A DNA stretch of 33,842 nt from Saccharicrinis sp. (GCA_024635555.1 JAGXIO010000005.1:1-33842); one strand, 5' to 3'; counted from the stretch's first letter, positions 17,782 through 28,377 are shown. The notes: generated from the sequence alone by a model not told the origin. Numbers and translations are program-made.

Positions 17782-20700
17782 CTAAAATTTAATGGTCGCA
17801 CCAAATGTGTAGGTTCTGGGTTGAGCTGTTAACGATTTATCAATACCACTCAGAAATGATCCTTTTCCATTGACCTCAGGATCCTGCCCCGAATAGTTAG
17901 TCCAGGTAATTAAATTACTGCCTACCATGAATAGTCTGCAAGAGCTAATGTTCAACTTCTTGGTTACTTTTCGCGGCACAAAATAGGAAAGCTGCAAGCT
18001 TTTTAATCGCATGTATGTAGCGTTTTCTACATAGTGGCTTGAAGCCAGTGAATTGACTCCTCCTTTATATTCGTGAGCGGCTTTTGGAATATCCGTAATA
18101 TCACCTTGTTTTCTCCATCTGCGCTTCACTGCTGTACTTTGATTGCTTAAATCTTGCATTTCCTCTACATCGCGCCGGGCAATGTTTACCACATCCTGTC
18201 CTACCGTATATTGGCAAAACAGATTCAAAGTAAAAGCTTTATAAGAAGCGGTTGAACTTAATCCACCATAGAAATCAGGATTTACATCACCAATAAGTTT
18301 AACGTCGAGGTTATCAATGACACCATCGCTATTCAAATCTTTATATTTTACGTCTCCGCCCTCAAGTAAATAATTCTGATATTTTATAATCTTGGCATTA
18401 TTAAATGGCAAATTTTCGTTGTAACCTCCAAGATTGTATACAATATTATTATCAGCATCGCGAACAACAGCATCCTGGTCAGTTGCATATACTCCTTCGT
18501 ACACGTATCCGTAAAACGAGCCAAGAGGATCACCTTCAACCAATCGCCAGTAATAACCTCCAGCCTTATCATCAATACCTTCAGTGGCAGTCAATTCAGG
18601 AATGTACTCAATAGTATTTACCAAAGCTGAAATATTCCCTCCGATTGAAAATGAAAAATCTTTCTTGCGTACAATGTCCCAATTGAATTCAAATTCAACA
18701 CCACGGTTTCGAACATCTCCGGCATTGTACCAGGTTAATTTAGTAAAACCTGCAGATGCAGGTAGCGCATTGTCTTTTTGCAATAAGTCATTCGTATATT
18801 TATCGAAGTAAAACAAATCGAATGTTACTTTATTCTTTAAAAATGCGCCACTTAATCCAATATTATGCTGAGAGGTTGTTTCCCAGCGAATGTTGTCCAA
18901 TCTTATATTTTGACTTTGAATACCCCCCATGCCCAGGTAACTGTTCATGCTATTCGAAGAATACCGACTAAAAAAGGTGTAATTAGAAATATTACCATTC
19001 CCGTTAATACCCCATGAATAGCGCAAGGAAAGTTCATCGATAAAATCAAGCCCTGACATCCACCATTCATCACTTATGATCCATTTAGCAGAAGCTGTAG
19101 GTAACATGGCAAATCGGTTCTCGGGTCCAAATTTGGACGATCCATCATAACTAAGTGAACCACTTAATATGTATCGATTGAGATATTTGTATTGTCCGCG
19201 TGCACCAACACTGGTCAACACACTCTCACTATAGTCAGCGTCAAGCGGTGAACCTGAATAACTTGCAGCAGTTGACAAAGTTGGAGTCCTGAAAGAAGCG
19301 ATGTTGTTTCCACTGGCCGATATACTGCTGGAATTATCCATATCGATAGAGCCAAAAAGTGTAATATTTACATTATGGATACCATCAAAATCGCGCATAT
19401 AATTTGAAGTGACACGTGTATAAACTTTGATATTATCACTGTCTAACAACTTCATTCTATTGTAATTCTCTTCTCCCGGACCATAACCTGTAGCGGTCGG
19501 TGGAATGAAATAAAAATCTTTATCGGCCTTGAAGTCACCTCCTAGGTCGGCCTGTAATTTAAGGTATTGTATAGGTCTAAGCACTACCCTTACGCTACCG
19601 TACAATCGGTTTGACCGGCTTTGATTTTGCTTGTTCAAAATAAAAGCATACGGGTTTGAAATGGAATAGTCATTGGAGACCAGCAGTTTTTGGAAAGCAA
19701 ATTGACCATCCAATGTTTCTCCTTGCTGATTCTGCAAATAGATTGGCCATGTAGGTGCTCTCTGCAATGCAGTTTTTTGAATACTGTTCCCAGGTACAAT
19801 TACCGTTTCCCCATCTTTAGTCGATACATCTTTTTGCTCTAATGTTGAATTGGTATAAGCAATATTCGTTGCAATAGCCAATTTATTACTAATGGAATAA
19901 TCGAGATTAAACATGGTATTAAATTTGCTGTACGCAGTGGTAATAATTGGTCCACGGTTGTCTTCGAATGTTGTACTAAAACGATATCGAACTGAATTTC
20001 CACCCCCACTTAAGCTAAAGTTATAATTTTGAATATACCCATTGTTTTCAATAGCGTCCACCCAATCGGTGTTGTTGTTGTGCAATTCAAAATTCTTATC
20101 GTCGACATTGTCTCTTAGATTCGTTACAACTTCACGATGGTACTTTTCATTCCCTCTGTTTTGATCTGCCTCATTCATTAGTGTTTTATATTCATCACCA
20201 TTTAGCATTGGGATGCCTTTTACCGGAACTTTTAATGATAAGCGGGTTGAAAATCCCACCACAGTTTTGTTTGTTTCTCCTCTTTTGGTTTTGATGATTA
20301 CCACACCGTTGGCAGCTCGTGTTCCCCATAATGCTACGGCACTTGCATCCTTTAATACATCGATGGATTCAATTTCCTCCGGCGGAATATCACTCAAGGG
20401 TGAGGAGCCTACTTCTGAAAGACCTCCACCACTCGATGAAATTACGGGGATACCATCAACCACAAATAATGGATCATTTCCGGCAGAAATTGAAGATTGC
20501 CCACGAATTTGGATCTCAATACCGGATCCGGGATCACCAGAGAATGAAGTAGCCATAACTCCTGAAACCCTCCCTTGCAATACTTCTCCAATATTGGTGG
20601 CAGGAAGTCCTGCAATATCTTTCATGTCCAGGGTAGAAACACTTCCTGTTAAATCTCGTTGGGAAATATTTTCTATACCTGTACTTGTAAGCCTTTGAGC

Positions 20701-21054
20701 AGTAACCACAACATCTGCAAGCTCTTCCGTATCTTCCTTCATACGAACAGTAATATCGTTTTGGTTCTTAATAGGAATAACAACAGATTTGTAACTTATG
20801 AAAGAGAACATTAATTCTGTTTTCCCGGAAGCACTAATCTTTAGCATAAAATTACCGTTGATATCGGTTACCGTACCATTTAACGATCGGTTATTTTCGT
20901 TTTTTTCAATTACGTTTACACCAATAATGGGTTCTCCGCTCATCTCTTCCACTACCTTACCTTTTATGACGAAAGTTTGAGCTGCTGCGAAAGGTGTCAC
21001 TAACAGTATAAAGAGTAGAAAAAAGGTTAATTTGGTTATGATATTTTGTCTCAT
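17782..21054 (-). CDS. SusC/RagA-like TonB-dependent outer membrane transporter (first pair)
   Basis: This 1090-residue protein has a signal peptide (ends FAAAQ, 25), a carboxypeptidase-regulatory-like domain (about 29-105; GKVVEEMSGEPIIGVNVIEK), a clear TonB-box-like stretch (EELADVVVTAQRL), and the plug (GEVLQGRVSGVMATSFSGDP, IQIRGQSSISAGNDPLFVVD, VLKDASAVALWGTRAANGVV). The barrel follows and closes with TYTFGATIKF. No STN domain is present, so transport without a dedicated anti-sigma signalling arm is expected. It is followed 4 bp later by its susD and preceded 40 bp earlier by a four-module FAS1 lipoprotein. The two SusC proteins in this operon are clearly diverged from each other, so they are more likely specialised for different fragments than recent duplicates. 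Confidence 0.95.
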   Translation of the reverse strand: MRQNIITKLTFFLLFILLVTPFAAAQTFVIKGKVVEEMSGEPIIGVNVIEKNENNRSLNGTVTDINGNFMLKISASGKTELMFSFISYKSVVIPIKNQNDITVRMKEDTEELADVVVTAQRLTSTGIENISQRDLTGSVSTLDMKDIAGLPATNIGEVLQGRVSGVMATSFSGDPGSGIEIQIRGQSSISAGNDPLFVVDGIPVISSSGGGLSEVGSSPLSDIPPEEIESIDVLKDASAVALWGTRAANGVVIIKTKRGETNKTVVGFSTRLSLKVPVKGIPMLNGDEYKTLMNEADQNRGNEKYHREVVTNLRDNVDDKNFELHNNNTDWVDAIENNGYIQNYNFSLSGGGNSVRYRFSTTFEDNRGPIITTAYSKFNTMFNLDYSISNKLAIATNIAYTNSTLEQKDVSTKDGETVIVPGNSIQKTALQRAPTWPIYLQNQQGETLDGQFAFQKLLVSNDYSISNPYAFILNKQNQSRSNRLYGSVRVVLRPIQYLKLQADLGGDFKADKDFYFIPPTATGYGPGEENYNRMKLLDSDNIKVYTRVTSNYMRDFDGIHNVNITLFGSIDMDNSSSISASGNNIASFRTPTLSTAASYSGSPLDADYSESVLTSVGARGQYKYLNRYILSGSLSYDGSSKFGPENRFAMLPTASAKWIISDEWWMSGLDFIDELSLRYSWGINGNGNISNYTFFSRYSSNSMNSYLGMGGIQSQNIRLDNIRWETTSQHNIGLSGAFLKNKVTFDLFYFDKYTNDLLQKDNALPASAGFTKLTWYNAGDVRNRGVEFEFNWDIVRKKDFSFSIGGNISALVNTIEYIPELTATEGIDDKAGGYYWRLVEGDPLGSFYGYVYEGVYATDQDAVVRDADNNIVYNLGGYNENLPFNNAKIIKYQNYLLEGGDVKYKDLNSDGVIDNLDVKLIGDVNPDFYGGLSSTASYKAFTLNLFCQYTVGQDVVNIARRDVEEMQDLSNQSTAVKRRWRKQGDITDIPKAAHEYKGGVNSLASSHYVENATYMRLKSLQLSYFVPRKVTKKLNISSCRLFMVGSNLITWTNYSGQDPEVNGKGSFLSGIDKSLTAQPRTYTFGATIKF

Positions 21055-21094
21055 TTGTCAAATAATTTAATTCAGATTTTCAGGTTATATCTTT

Positions 21095-23173
21095 TTAGGG
21101 CAGTAACACCTGATCAATAATGTTTACTACACCATTTGATCCTTGCTCATTAAGAATTTTAAAAGACGCAGCTGCCTGATCTGCATGGGTACCTTTAATT
21201 CTTATTTGACCTCTATCTTTGAATAATGTCAGCTTTTTTCCTACCGAGCTATAAAAAATTTCATTATTTGGATTGGTAATCATCATTCGCTTACGTACAA
21301 TATGACTTCGAAGGAAATAATCTCTTTCTACTGTATTCATTTCCGCCCATGTCTTAAGATTATCGTCATTTGCTGCTCTGACATCGTAAGCTTTCATGGC
21401 TTCATCGGTTGGAATAAACAGCGTAAAATCCCTCTGCCACTGCAGTAATTCTTCTTGTAATAACTCTGAATGCAAACCATTGGTCAATTCACCATAATAG
21501 GTTTGAACTGTACTTTTATGTCGTGTTAGTTGAGCGTATACAGTGAAACTTGGAATGGTTCCCCATAAATAATCATCAACGATGTATACAATCCCATTTG
21601 ATCCTACCTGGTAATCTATGATTTGTGCCACACTATCAGGAAACAAGCTACTATACAAGGTATTCCCTTGTTTACGCATGAATGCTCCACGATAGGTGCT
21701 GTAGTAACCGTCCTTAAATTGGTCAACTCTTGTTCCTTTATCAAACTTATTATCCATCGCCTCATCGGTAAGTAAAATGGTATTAGGTATAATGAAAAAT
21801 GGAGCAGCATCCCGTAAACTTAACGTATTCATATCGTAAACCGACTTGGCTATTGAATCTTCGAATACAACTTGCGCCGGAGCTATTAAAGTCCAGGATT
21901 CGGGATAACTCACCTTTTCACCAAAAAGATAATCGTTTGACACATAATAGCTGTTGGAAATAATATTGATATATCCTGACTCTTCCATCATATATCGATA
22001 GGCTGCAAATTGAGGATCCAAAAGAATCTTACCTGTAATTGACGATAAGCGAGGTTGTGCAAGAAGCTTATTTACCGGATATATGAAACCGTTACTGGTA
22101 ACAATTGGTGCTTTTGAAAGAAAATCGATTGGATCAGATACAGTACGATAATCGGCCATGCTAATTCCGCCTTTCATGTCCTCTTCGTATAATCTTTTCT
22201 TGTGTCGATTGACATTTGCAAAATTGTATTTTAATAAACCTGTTACCAGATCATCAGGCAAGTTTTTAATGTCTCCCCCAAAACTCACCAGATAAGGTTC
22301 AAAGAAATCGTTTAGCACCTCATTTGTTGGTACAAAAAGGGTAACATCGAATTGTTCTTCATTGAATGGCAAATCAGTAATTTGTTGATGTATATTGTTT
22401 TCATCCTTGTACCAGTACTCTTGATTGTAGTGAGTCAATTCTCCTTCGAAAGAAACGGGGATAAGCGTATCGTAACGATCGATAAACGAGAAGTAAGTGG
22501 AAAAATCAGGATTACTCTCCAGGTATTCAAACGCATTAAGCTTTGGTTCAATCGCCGCATCAATACCGTGAACAACCCCATTTGAACAGGAAATATCCAT
22601 TTTATTCCTAATTACCTTTGCTGACTCTACAAAAAATAATGAATCACTAGCTTCATATTCCCTATGATAAATCGCCTGATATTCAGAAGAATAATTTGTT
22701 TTACCTGCTCCTCCAAAATACGATTTAGGAAAAACAGACAAATATTTGTATCGGTTGAATTTTTTATTAAATAATCGTGACTGATATCTGTTTTCGGATT
22801 TATTTTGGTACTGTTTATTAAAATCGTAATTGTAATAAATACCAAAAATGATGTGATACTCAACAAAGTTTTTTATTCCAACTGAGTCTAATACCTCGGT
22901 TGATTTTTCAGGATGGTTTTGATTATATGCATCAATGGCTGCATTGGTTGGCGCAAAAACGGAATATACCGTTCCCCGAATCAACAAATCATCTACATTC
23001 GATTTCTCCAACAGCTCAACAAACTTTGAAAAATCCGCATCACTTCTCAAGGTATCAATGATTGAACTTAAGTTTTCATAACCATAAACACTTTTCTTCT
23101 CGTAATAGTCTTCTTCACAAGAAAAAAGAACAACCAAGAAACAGGCACTTAGTATTAAAAGTATTTTATTCAT
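21095..23173 (-). CDS. Four-module FAS1 (fasciclin) lipoprotein
   Basis: A 692-residue lipoprotein (lipobox LFSC, Cys19). Four FAS1 modules follow in series. Module 1, about 33-210: VYSVFAPTNAAIDAYN, EYHIIFGIYY, NGVVHGIDAAIEPKL. Module 2, about 212-385: FDVTLFVPTNEVLNDFF, NGFIYPVNKLLAQP. Module 3, about 388-540, is the least typical: WTLIAPAQVVFED, NGIVYIVDDYLWG. Module 4, about 545-692: FTLFIPTDEAMKAYD, NGVVNIIDQVLLP at the very end. There is no other domain. It is the first gene after the PL8-like lyase and directly precedes susC, with gaps of 70 and 40 bp. A stalk-like surface adhesin or ligand-binding scaffold that works with the first SusCD pair is the best guess. Confidence 0.88.
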   Translation of the reverse strand: MNKILLILSACFLVVLFSCEEDYYEKKSVYGYENLSSIIDTLRSDADFSKFVELLEKSNVDDLLIRGTVYSVFAPTNAAIDAYNQNHPEKSTEVLDSVGIKNFVEYHIIFGIYYNYDFNKQYQNKSENRYQSRLFNKKFNRYKYLSVFPKSYFGGAGKTNYSSEYQAIYHREYEASDSLFFVESAKVIRNKMDISCSNGVVHGIDAAIEPKLNAFEYLESNPDFSTYFSFIDRYDTLIPVSFEGELTHYNQEYWYKDENNIHQQITDLPFNEEQFDVTLFVPTNEVLNDFFEPYLVSFGGDIKNLPDDLVTGLLKYNFANVNRHKKRLYEEDMKGGISMADYRTVSDPIDFLSKAPIVTSNGFIYPVNKLLAQPRLSSITGKILLDPQFAAYRYMMEESGYINIISNSYYVSNDYLFGEKVSYPESWTLIAPAQVVFEDSIAKSVYDMNTLSLRDAAPFFIIPNTILLTDEAMDNKFDKGTRVDQFKDGYYSTYRGAFMRKQGNTLYSSLFPDSVAQIIDYQVGSNGIVYIVDDYLWGTIPSFTVYAQLTRHKSTVQTYYGELTNGLHSELLQEELLQWQRDFTLFIPTDEAMKAYDVRAANDDNLKTWAEMNTVERDYFLRSHIVRKRMMITNPNNEIFYSSVGKKLTLFKDRGQIRIKGTHADQAAASFKILNEQGSNGVVNIIDQVLLP

Positions 23174-23243
23174 CAGATCTTAATTAGCTATATTTTTAGT
23201 TGTTATCCAGTAAATCGATAAAAGTTTACTTTCCTTTTAAAGT

Positions 23244-26200
23244 TTAGTTCACCAAAATAGTCTTGGAAGCCATTCTACGGCCTGCAACTATTTTTACCAC
23301 GTATACTCCTTTCCCGAATTGCGAGCAATCCAACTGAGTTTGATATTTTCCTCTGGTTTGATTTTGATTTTTACTATAAACACTTCGTCCAAATACATCA
23401 ATCACATTTATCTGAACCTTTTCATCAGTTTCAAGTGTATAATCGACATTTAAGAGCTGAGAGCTTTTTACAGGCACAGGATAGACTTTTAAGTCAAAAG
23501 AAAGTTCGCTTTCCGCTTCTGGCAGAGAACTTGCCCCGGGCAAAACCTTTAGTTCGGTATTAACCTTTGCACCCCAAAGATTTTCATTATTGGTATAGGC
23601 CGCCTGTTCCTTGTAAATTTCTGATGGTAAAGCCTCCAGGTCTTGTTCGGTATTAACCTCTGCATCCCAAATATTTCCATTGTTGGTATAGGCCGCTTTT
23701 CCCTTGTAAATTCCTGATGGGAAAGCCACCAAACGCTGTGTCGTTTCAGCAGGCTTATTTTTAAATGTTTTTACCATAATAATCTCAATTATCTCTTCCT
23801 TTTGGTACGGGTCAGACACCCAAACTTCGATCAGGTCATTGGCTCCTTCCTTGAGCAAAATATAGGATGGCTTGTCTACGGACAATTTTAAATCATCAGA
23901 AAGGTTTATTTCACCCGGCTCAATAAAGGCAATTCCAAATACGCCTTCCAAATTGTTTCTTACTGCCTGAAGTTTGCTCGTATTGGATATTACTGTTACG
24001 GGTTCTTGTTCAATATAATCAATGAATGCACTTTCTCCTTTTCCAGGAACAGCCATGTAGGCATACTGTGCATTTTCAAATTCTTTTCCATGGTCAATTT
24101 CAAAGGTCATGACAACCGCTGTATCATAATTTATTTGATAATTATCGTACTCAATCTCTTTCACCTTCCATGATCCATTGTATACATCCCAGGCTTCTAT
24201 CCGTTTTTCTATTTTAATTTTAAAATCTGTTCCATAATCTTGGTTTGGAAAAACATAAAATCCTTTACCCCCGGCATGAAACCATGAAGGTTCAGTAATA
24301 GGAAGCAAGAACTCACTATTGGTAACAGAACCAGAAATGGACTGAATCTGACCTTCTTTAACACTGTAAGATATTTTTCCATCCAATACCTCATTCTCGA
24401 GAGTGGTACCTACTGAATAGACCTTATTTGCAGTTAATTTATTGATGCCTGTACCTAAAGCGACATAACAATCTTTGAAGAAAAAGTAGGATTTATAACC
24501 TGTTACATTTGCTGTATTCACTTCCCTGTTATAGAAGAATCCGCATGCAGCATTGTGACCATCGGAAACTCCACCGGCAAAACTGTTTTTACTTTTTCCA
24601 TTTTTCCCTGCAAGGTTGTATGGAAAAATAATGTTTCTTCTTTCTACTGTTGTACCAGGTAGCTTACGATGATCCAATAAATACCTTCTGCCATAGGATG
24701 CAAAACCATTGTATGAAAATACTGCTCCATCACCCAAAAATGTGCTTTTCAGACCATAAATGGTATCTAAGCCGGTTTCAAATGCTCCCGTGCGATTCGA
24801 AGGCATAAATAGTGTTGAGAAATATGATTGTGAACTATAAATTAATGCGTTTGAGTTCCAAAAATATTTGGTGGAATCCCTTGTATAAAATTCTTCTTTA
24901 ACATTTTCGTAATCTTTGAATATTATTTCATTGGTTTCTAAATCAGCATTATTTACAAATCCTTCGTAGCGAATTTCGTTCATTTTTTGCAGCATAAAAT
25001 TTTTGCTGCTTTTTGACCCATTGTCAGAGAAATATTTTCCGGTTAATTGAGCCGGAATAAAATCATTCCAGTGCAACCATTCTAATCCGTTGGGAATGGC
25101 ATACCCTAAAATATTGATTTTATCTGCCGGCAAACGCCAATGTGTTCTTTTTGAAATACGGGCATAATCAATCACTTCATCTAACCAGTTTAAACCATAG
25201 GTATACCAATTCCATTGAGCCCCGCTGGTATTGTTCATGGTAAAAGATCCATCTGCCATGATACCTGCAGGATACTTATCAGCACTATTGTATTGGATAT
25301 TCAAGTTACTTACCATGGTGTCGTAAACCTCAAATGAAAGTTCAACATTTCCGGTAAAAGCCGACAGCGCCAAAGTACCCCAAACCCTTGCGGTAAGGTT
25401 ACTACCCGAATACGGTTGTGTCAACTTGGAATTTACATTTTCGGTCCAGCACCACCTGTTAAAAGAATCAATTTTTGCAATCAATCGATCAATTTCTTCC
25501 CTTCTGGAAGGAGTATTTTGATATTCCAGCATCATATCGTTATATAAAGGCAGAACAACTGCCCCCAGATAGTTCGGCCACAATAAAGGTGCATCGGGTT
25601 CAACATAACCCGGTTTATGGTCTATCCAATATTCAACAGCCTGATACATTTTATGTCGAACATCGCTGGCTTTTCGCGTTCTGAATCTTTCATTGTAATA
25701 GTCTTTTGCAATGCTGCGCATTCTACCACCCAGAATTTTGGTCATGTATACAGGATATTCTTTGGAATTTTCTGAGGGTTTGTCAAAGAAACTCCCATCT
25801 TCAACTCTGATGTCTAATAAAGCTGCATTGGTTGAAATATCGCTGATAATGTTATCCAAATGACCACCTACCATATTTCTTCTTAAACCCGCCATACTAT
25901 CCTGCACGGCTTGGTAATCCACAATGAAATCGTATTCCAAAACATTGGATGTAGTAGTTAGGTTACTAACACATACAGGAACTTTTATACTACCAGTAAA
26001 TCTATCCGCTGCAACAATACTATTGTTCTTTACCGTATAGTTTTCACCTTCAAAAATATGAACTGAATATTCGTTGATATCGACACCGTTTAAAACATTG
26101 AAATCCTCCTTTTCAAATACATATTCTGCTTCTCTGTCGATTATTAATCGTTGATTAACGACTTTTTCAATAATCGGAACATTATCGCTTGATGTGGTAA

Positions 26201-28181
26201 AGGAAATGGCCTTAACAAGGGAATAATTACCTGCCTCATCTTTAATCATGATGTAGCAAAAATACGATGTACTATTCTCTAATCCATTAACATTAAACTC
26301 AACATCCTGATTCGCAGTATTGTATTGGAATGTTCCCTTAGCAATTACATCATCGGCCGCCAAAATTTGCTTATAGCCCGGAGGCATTTGATCCATGTTC
26401 TGTATAACATAGTAACCAAGTCCGGCTTCATTAGCCAGGACAGTAAAGATAGCACCAAACCCGGAGGAATTTACCAACTCAAGTTTTTCAATCAACGGAA
26501 CATCCAAATCATCGTTTGATGTGGTTAAATCATACTCGATTATGCCTGATTGATTACCGGCATAATCTTCGGCTATTAAATACAACACATAGCTGGTATT
26601 CTTTATTAGGTTATAAAACCCTAGTTGATCTGTTTCTTCTTCTATTTTTCCGGACTTACCCAGGTTGAGCAAATTTTCTACCGATGGCTTAGTCGCATTT
26701 TCTTCTTTTAGCAAATAATAATAAAAACATGGTTCTGAGCTGGTAAATGAAAATTGAGTGGAATAGTTATTGGTGGCTGAAAAAAGAGGATTCAACATTT
26801 GAGGTGCAACAAGGTCTTCATCAGGAGTTGTGAACGAAACCTTTTTAATATCGCTAACATTCCCATTAAAATCAACCACAGCTACAAATAAATTGTATGA
26901 AGTATTCGCTACTGTTCCGCCACAATCATATACTGTATCCTGTTTTGCGAAATCATATAAGTTTTCTCCCTGGGAAATTGCACCGGTTCCTGTTTTTATA
27001 CTTTCATAATCGATTGAATTTGTGGAAGCAGGATAAATAGCCCAATAAACATTCGATCTTTCACTGGAAGACAGCTTAATATAAGCTCCGTTGTATACCA
27101 CTCGATCTACTTCAAGCTTTTCTATTATTGGAGGGGTAATATCTGGCAGATGATATAATTTAAAATCTTTCACATTATATTGTTCTCCTTGTGGATTGAT
27201 ATAACGAAAAGCAATAGTTACCCAATCGCCAATAAACTGGGATAAATCTAGCATTCCTGACGCAAAGAAATCGGTAGGGTAAATACGGTGGTCGAACCTG
27301 CCTTTACTATAATCTGTCCATTCGATTTTGTTAACCAGACTGGTCGCATCAAAACGCACATTTGCTACTTTGATTTCTAATCCAACAGGACCGTTATTTC
27401 CATTCAGTATTTGCGACTGAAAACTAAAAAATGCATCGCCCGAGGTGGTAAGATCAAAAGAGCGCATCACCAACCAGGCATTATTGCCACTGGTTGCTTT
27501 TGCATAACCCGTTCTTACCGACCATAATGAATTGTCGTTTGGAGTCCCCGACAAATTGAAATAATCTGTACCCCCGGTGGAGCGACTTATTTCAATTGGC
27601 GGTACTATTTCTTTTACATTGGAAGAAACCTCACGGGTGAGTTCAATTCTATTTATTTTATTTATCCATGCTTCTGTTGAAAGTGGCATAGCAAATTTGA
27701 ACGCAATGTATACATTTTTCTTCCCTTCGAATTGTGCCAAATCAACCATGTAGTTTTTCACTACATTAAGCGCCGGAGTAATTTTGTCCTGACTCATTAG
27801 CATTTCCCAATCGCCGGTAAAGGCGATTCCATTCGTGTATCCTGGAAAATCAGTACATCCCATCACCGAAATTGCATTACTACCATAAGCCAATTCATAA
27901 TCGAAACTGAATTCAGCTTCAGTAGCCAGGGATAAATCGTATGGTCCAAAAACTACCCAATCTTCTGCTACAGGATATTGACCAAAGTCATTTTTTTCAA
28001 CAAACTCATTGCTAACCAATAATGAACGATTCTCCCAATACCAGGTATTGTTTTTTCCGGTTACATCGTATACTTTGTATCCTTCTCCGTTGTTGAACAA
28101 CTGGTTATAATCAACAAATGATCTTTCAGCTTTTGCCGTAAATATTTGTAACAAAAAAATGATGCTTAAACAGTACTTCAT
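23244..28181 (-). CDS. PL8-like polysaccharide lyase, multimodular, T9SS-exported
   Basis: The ATG at 28181 gives a clean signal peptide (MKYCLSIIFLLQIFTAKA); one at 28205 is in frame. Residues 20-345 form two jelly-roll-like modules and about 350-665 three Fn3-like modules. About 755-1120 is an alpha/alpha toroid followed by beta-sandwiches to about 1460. Its PL8 marks are SGSNLTAR (catalytic-type Asn928), MADGSFTMNN (977-984), the WYTYG Tyr995, MPSNRTG (Arg1130), GDGAVFSY, LPGTT (1174-1178), KSYFFFKDCYVALGTGI and SWFHAGGKGFYVFPN. PL8 enzymes beta-eliminate hyaluronan, chondroitin or xanthan chains. The usual catalytic His in DGSFxQH is Asn here. A 31-residue tandem repeat precedes the T9SS sorting domain (about 1562-1645, VYPVPVKSSQLLNVDY ... 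MASKTILVN). It is the first gene of the nine-gene run. The PL8 superfamily is well supported; activity and substrate are not. Confidence 0.82.
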   Translation of the reverse strand: MKYCLSIIFLLQIFTAKAERSFVDYNQLFNNGEGYKVYDVTGKNNTWYWENRSLLVSNEFVEKNDFGQYPVAEDWVVFGPYDLSLATEAEFSFDYELAYGSNAISVMGCTDFPGYTNGIAFTGDWEMLMSQDKITPALNVVKNYMVDLAQFEGKKNVYIAFKFAMPLSTEAWINKINRIELTREVSSNVKEIVPPIEISRSTGGTDYFNLSGTPNDNSLWSVRTGYAKATSGNNAWLVMRSFDLTTSGDAFFSFQSQILNGNNGPVGLEIKVANVRFDATSLVNKIEWTDYSKGRFDHRIYPTDFFASGMLDLSQFIGDWVTIAFRYINPQGEQYNVKDFKLYHLPDITPPIIEKLEVDRVVYNGAYIKLSSSERSNVYWAIYPASTNSIDYESIKTGTGAISQGENLYDFAKQDTVYDCGGTVANTSYNLFVAVVDFNGNVSDIKKVSFTTPDEDLVAPQMLNPLFSATNNYSTQFSFTSSEPCFYYYLLKEENATKPSVENLLNLGKSGKIEEETDQLGFYNLIKNTSYVLYLIAEDYAGNQSGIIEYDLTTSNDDLDVPLIEKLELVNSSGFGAIFTVLANEAGLGYYVIQNMDQMPPGYKQILAADDVIAKGTFQYNTANQDVEFNVNGLENSTSYFCYIMIKDEAGNYSLVKAISFTTSSDNVPIIEKVVNQRLIIDREAEYVFEKEDFNVLNGVDINEYSVHIFEGENYTVKNNSIVAADRFTGSIKVPVCVSNLTTTSNVLEYDFIVDYQAVQDSMAGLRRNMVGGHLDNIISDISTNAALLDIRVEDGSFFDKPSENSKEYPVYMTKILGGRMRSIAKDYYNERFRTRKASDVRHKMYQAVEYWIDHKPGYVEPDAPLLWPNYLGAVVLPLYNDMMLEYQNTPSRREEIDRLIAKIDSFNRWCWTENVNSKLTQPYSGSNLTARVWGTLALSAFTGNVELSFEVYDTMVSNLNIQYNSADKYPAGIMADGSFTMNNTSGAQWNWYTYGLNWLDEVIDYARISKRTHWRLPADKINILGYAIPNGLEWLHWNDFIPAQLTGKYFSDNGSKSSKNFMLQKMNEIRYEGFVNNADLETNEIIFKDYENVKEEFYTRDSTKYFWNSNALIYSSQSYFSTLFMPSNRTGAFETGLDTIYGLKSTFLGDGAVFSYNGFASYGRRYLLDHRKLPGTTVERRNIIFPYNLAGKNGKSKNSFAGGVSDGHNAACGFFYNREVNTANVTGYKSYFFFKDCYVALGTGINKLTANKVYSVGTTLENEVLDGKISYSVKEGQIQSISGSVTNSEFLLPITEPSWFHAGGKGFYVFPNQDYGTDFKIKIEKRIEAWDVYNGSWKVKEIEYDNYQINYDTAVVMTFEIDHGKEFENAQYAYMAVPGKGESAFIDYIEQEPVTVISNTSKLQAVRNNLEGVFGIAFIEPGEINLSDDLKLSVDKPSYILLKEGANDLIEVWVSDPYQKEEIIEIIMVKTFKNKPAETTQRLVAFPSGIYKGKAAYTNNGNIWDAEVNTEQDLEALPSEIYKEQAAYTNNENLWGAKVNTELKVLPGASSLPEAESELSFDLKVYPVPVKSSQLLNVDYTLETDEKVQINVIDVFGRSVYSKNQNQTRGKYQTQLDCSQFGKGVYVVKIVAGRRMASKTILVN

Positions 28182-28377
28182 TTGTCTAAAATTTATAATT
28201 ATCAATGGCTAATACAGCATGGTACAGTATTCCTCTTTCAGATTAAAAAAATTGGATTGACGTTCCACTTATTACCTGAGATGAATAATATCTGCCAGTT
28301 AGCTTGCTCTTTATATTATATTCTTTGTATCAAAACAAATAATTAACAAATTCATTCCTTATCCTATTGAAACTCGC

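Noticed and set aside
20213-20698. A 161-codon plus-strand frame
   Set aside because: It lies entirely antisense to the conserved plug region of the SusC at 17782-21054.
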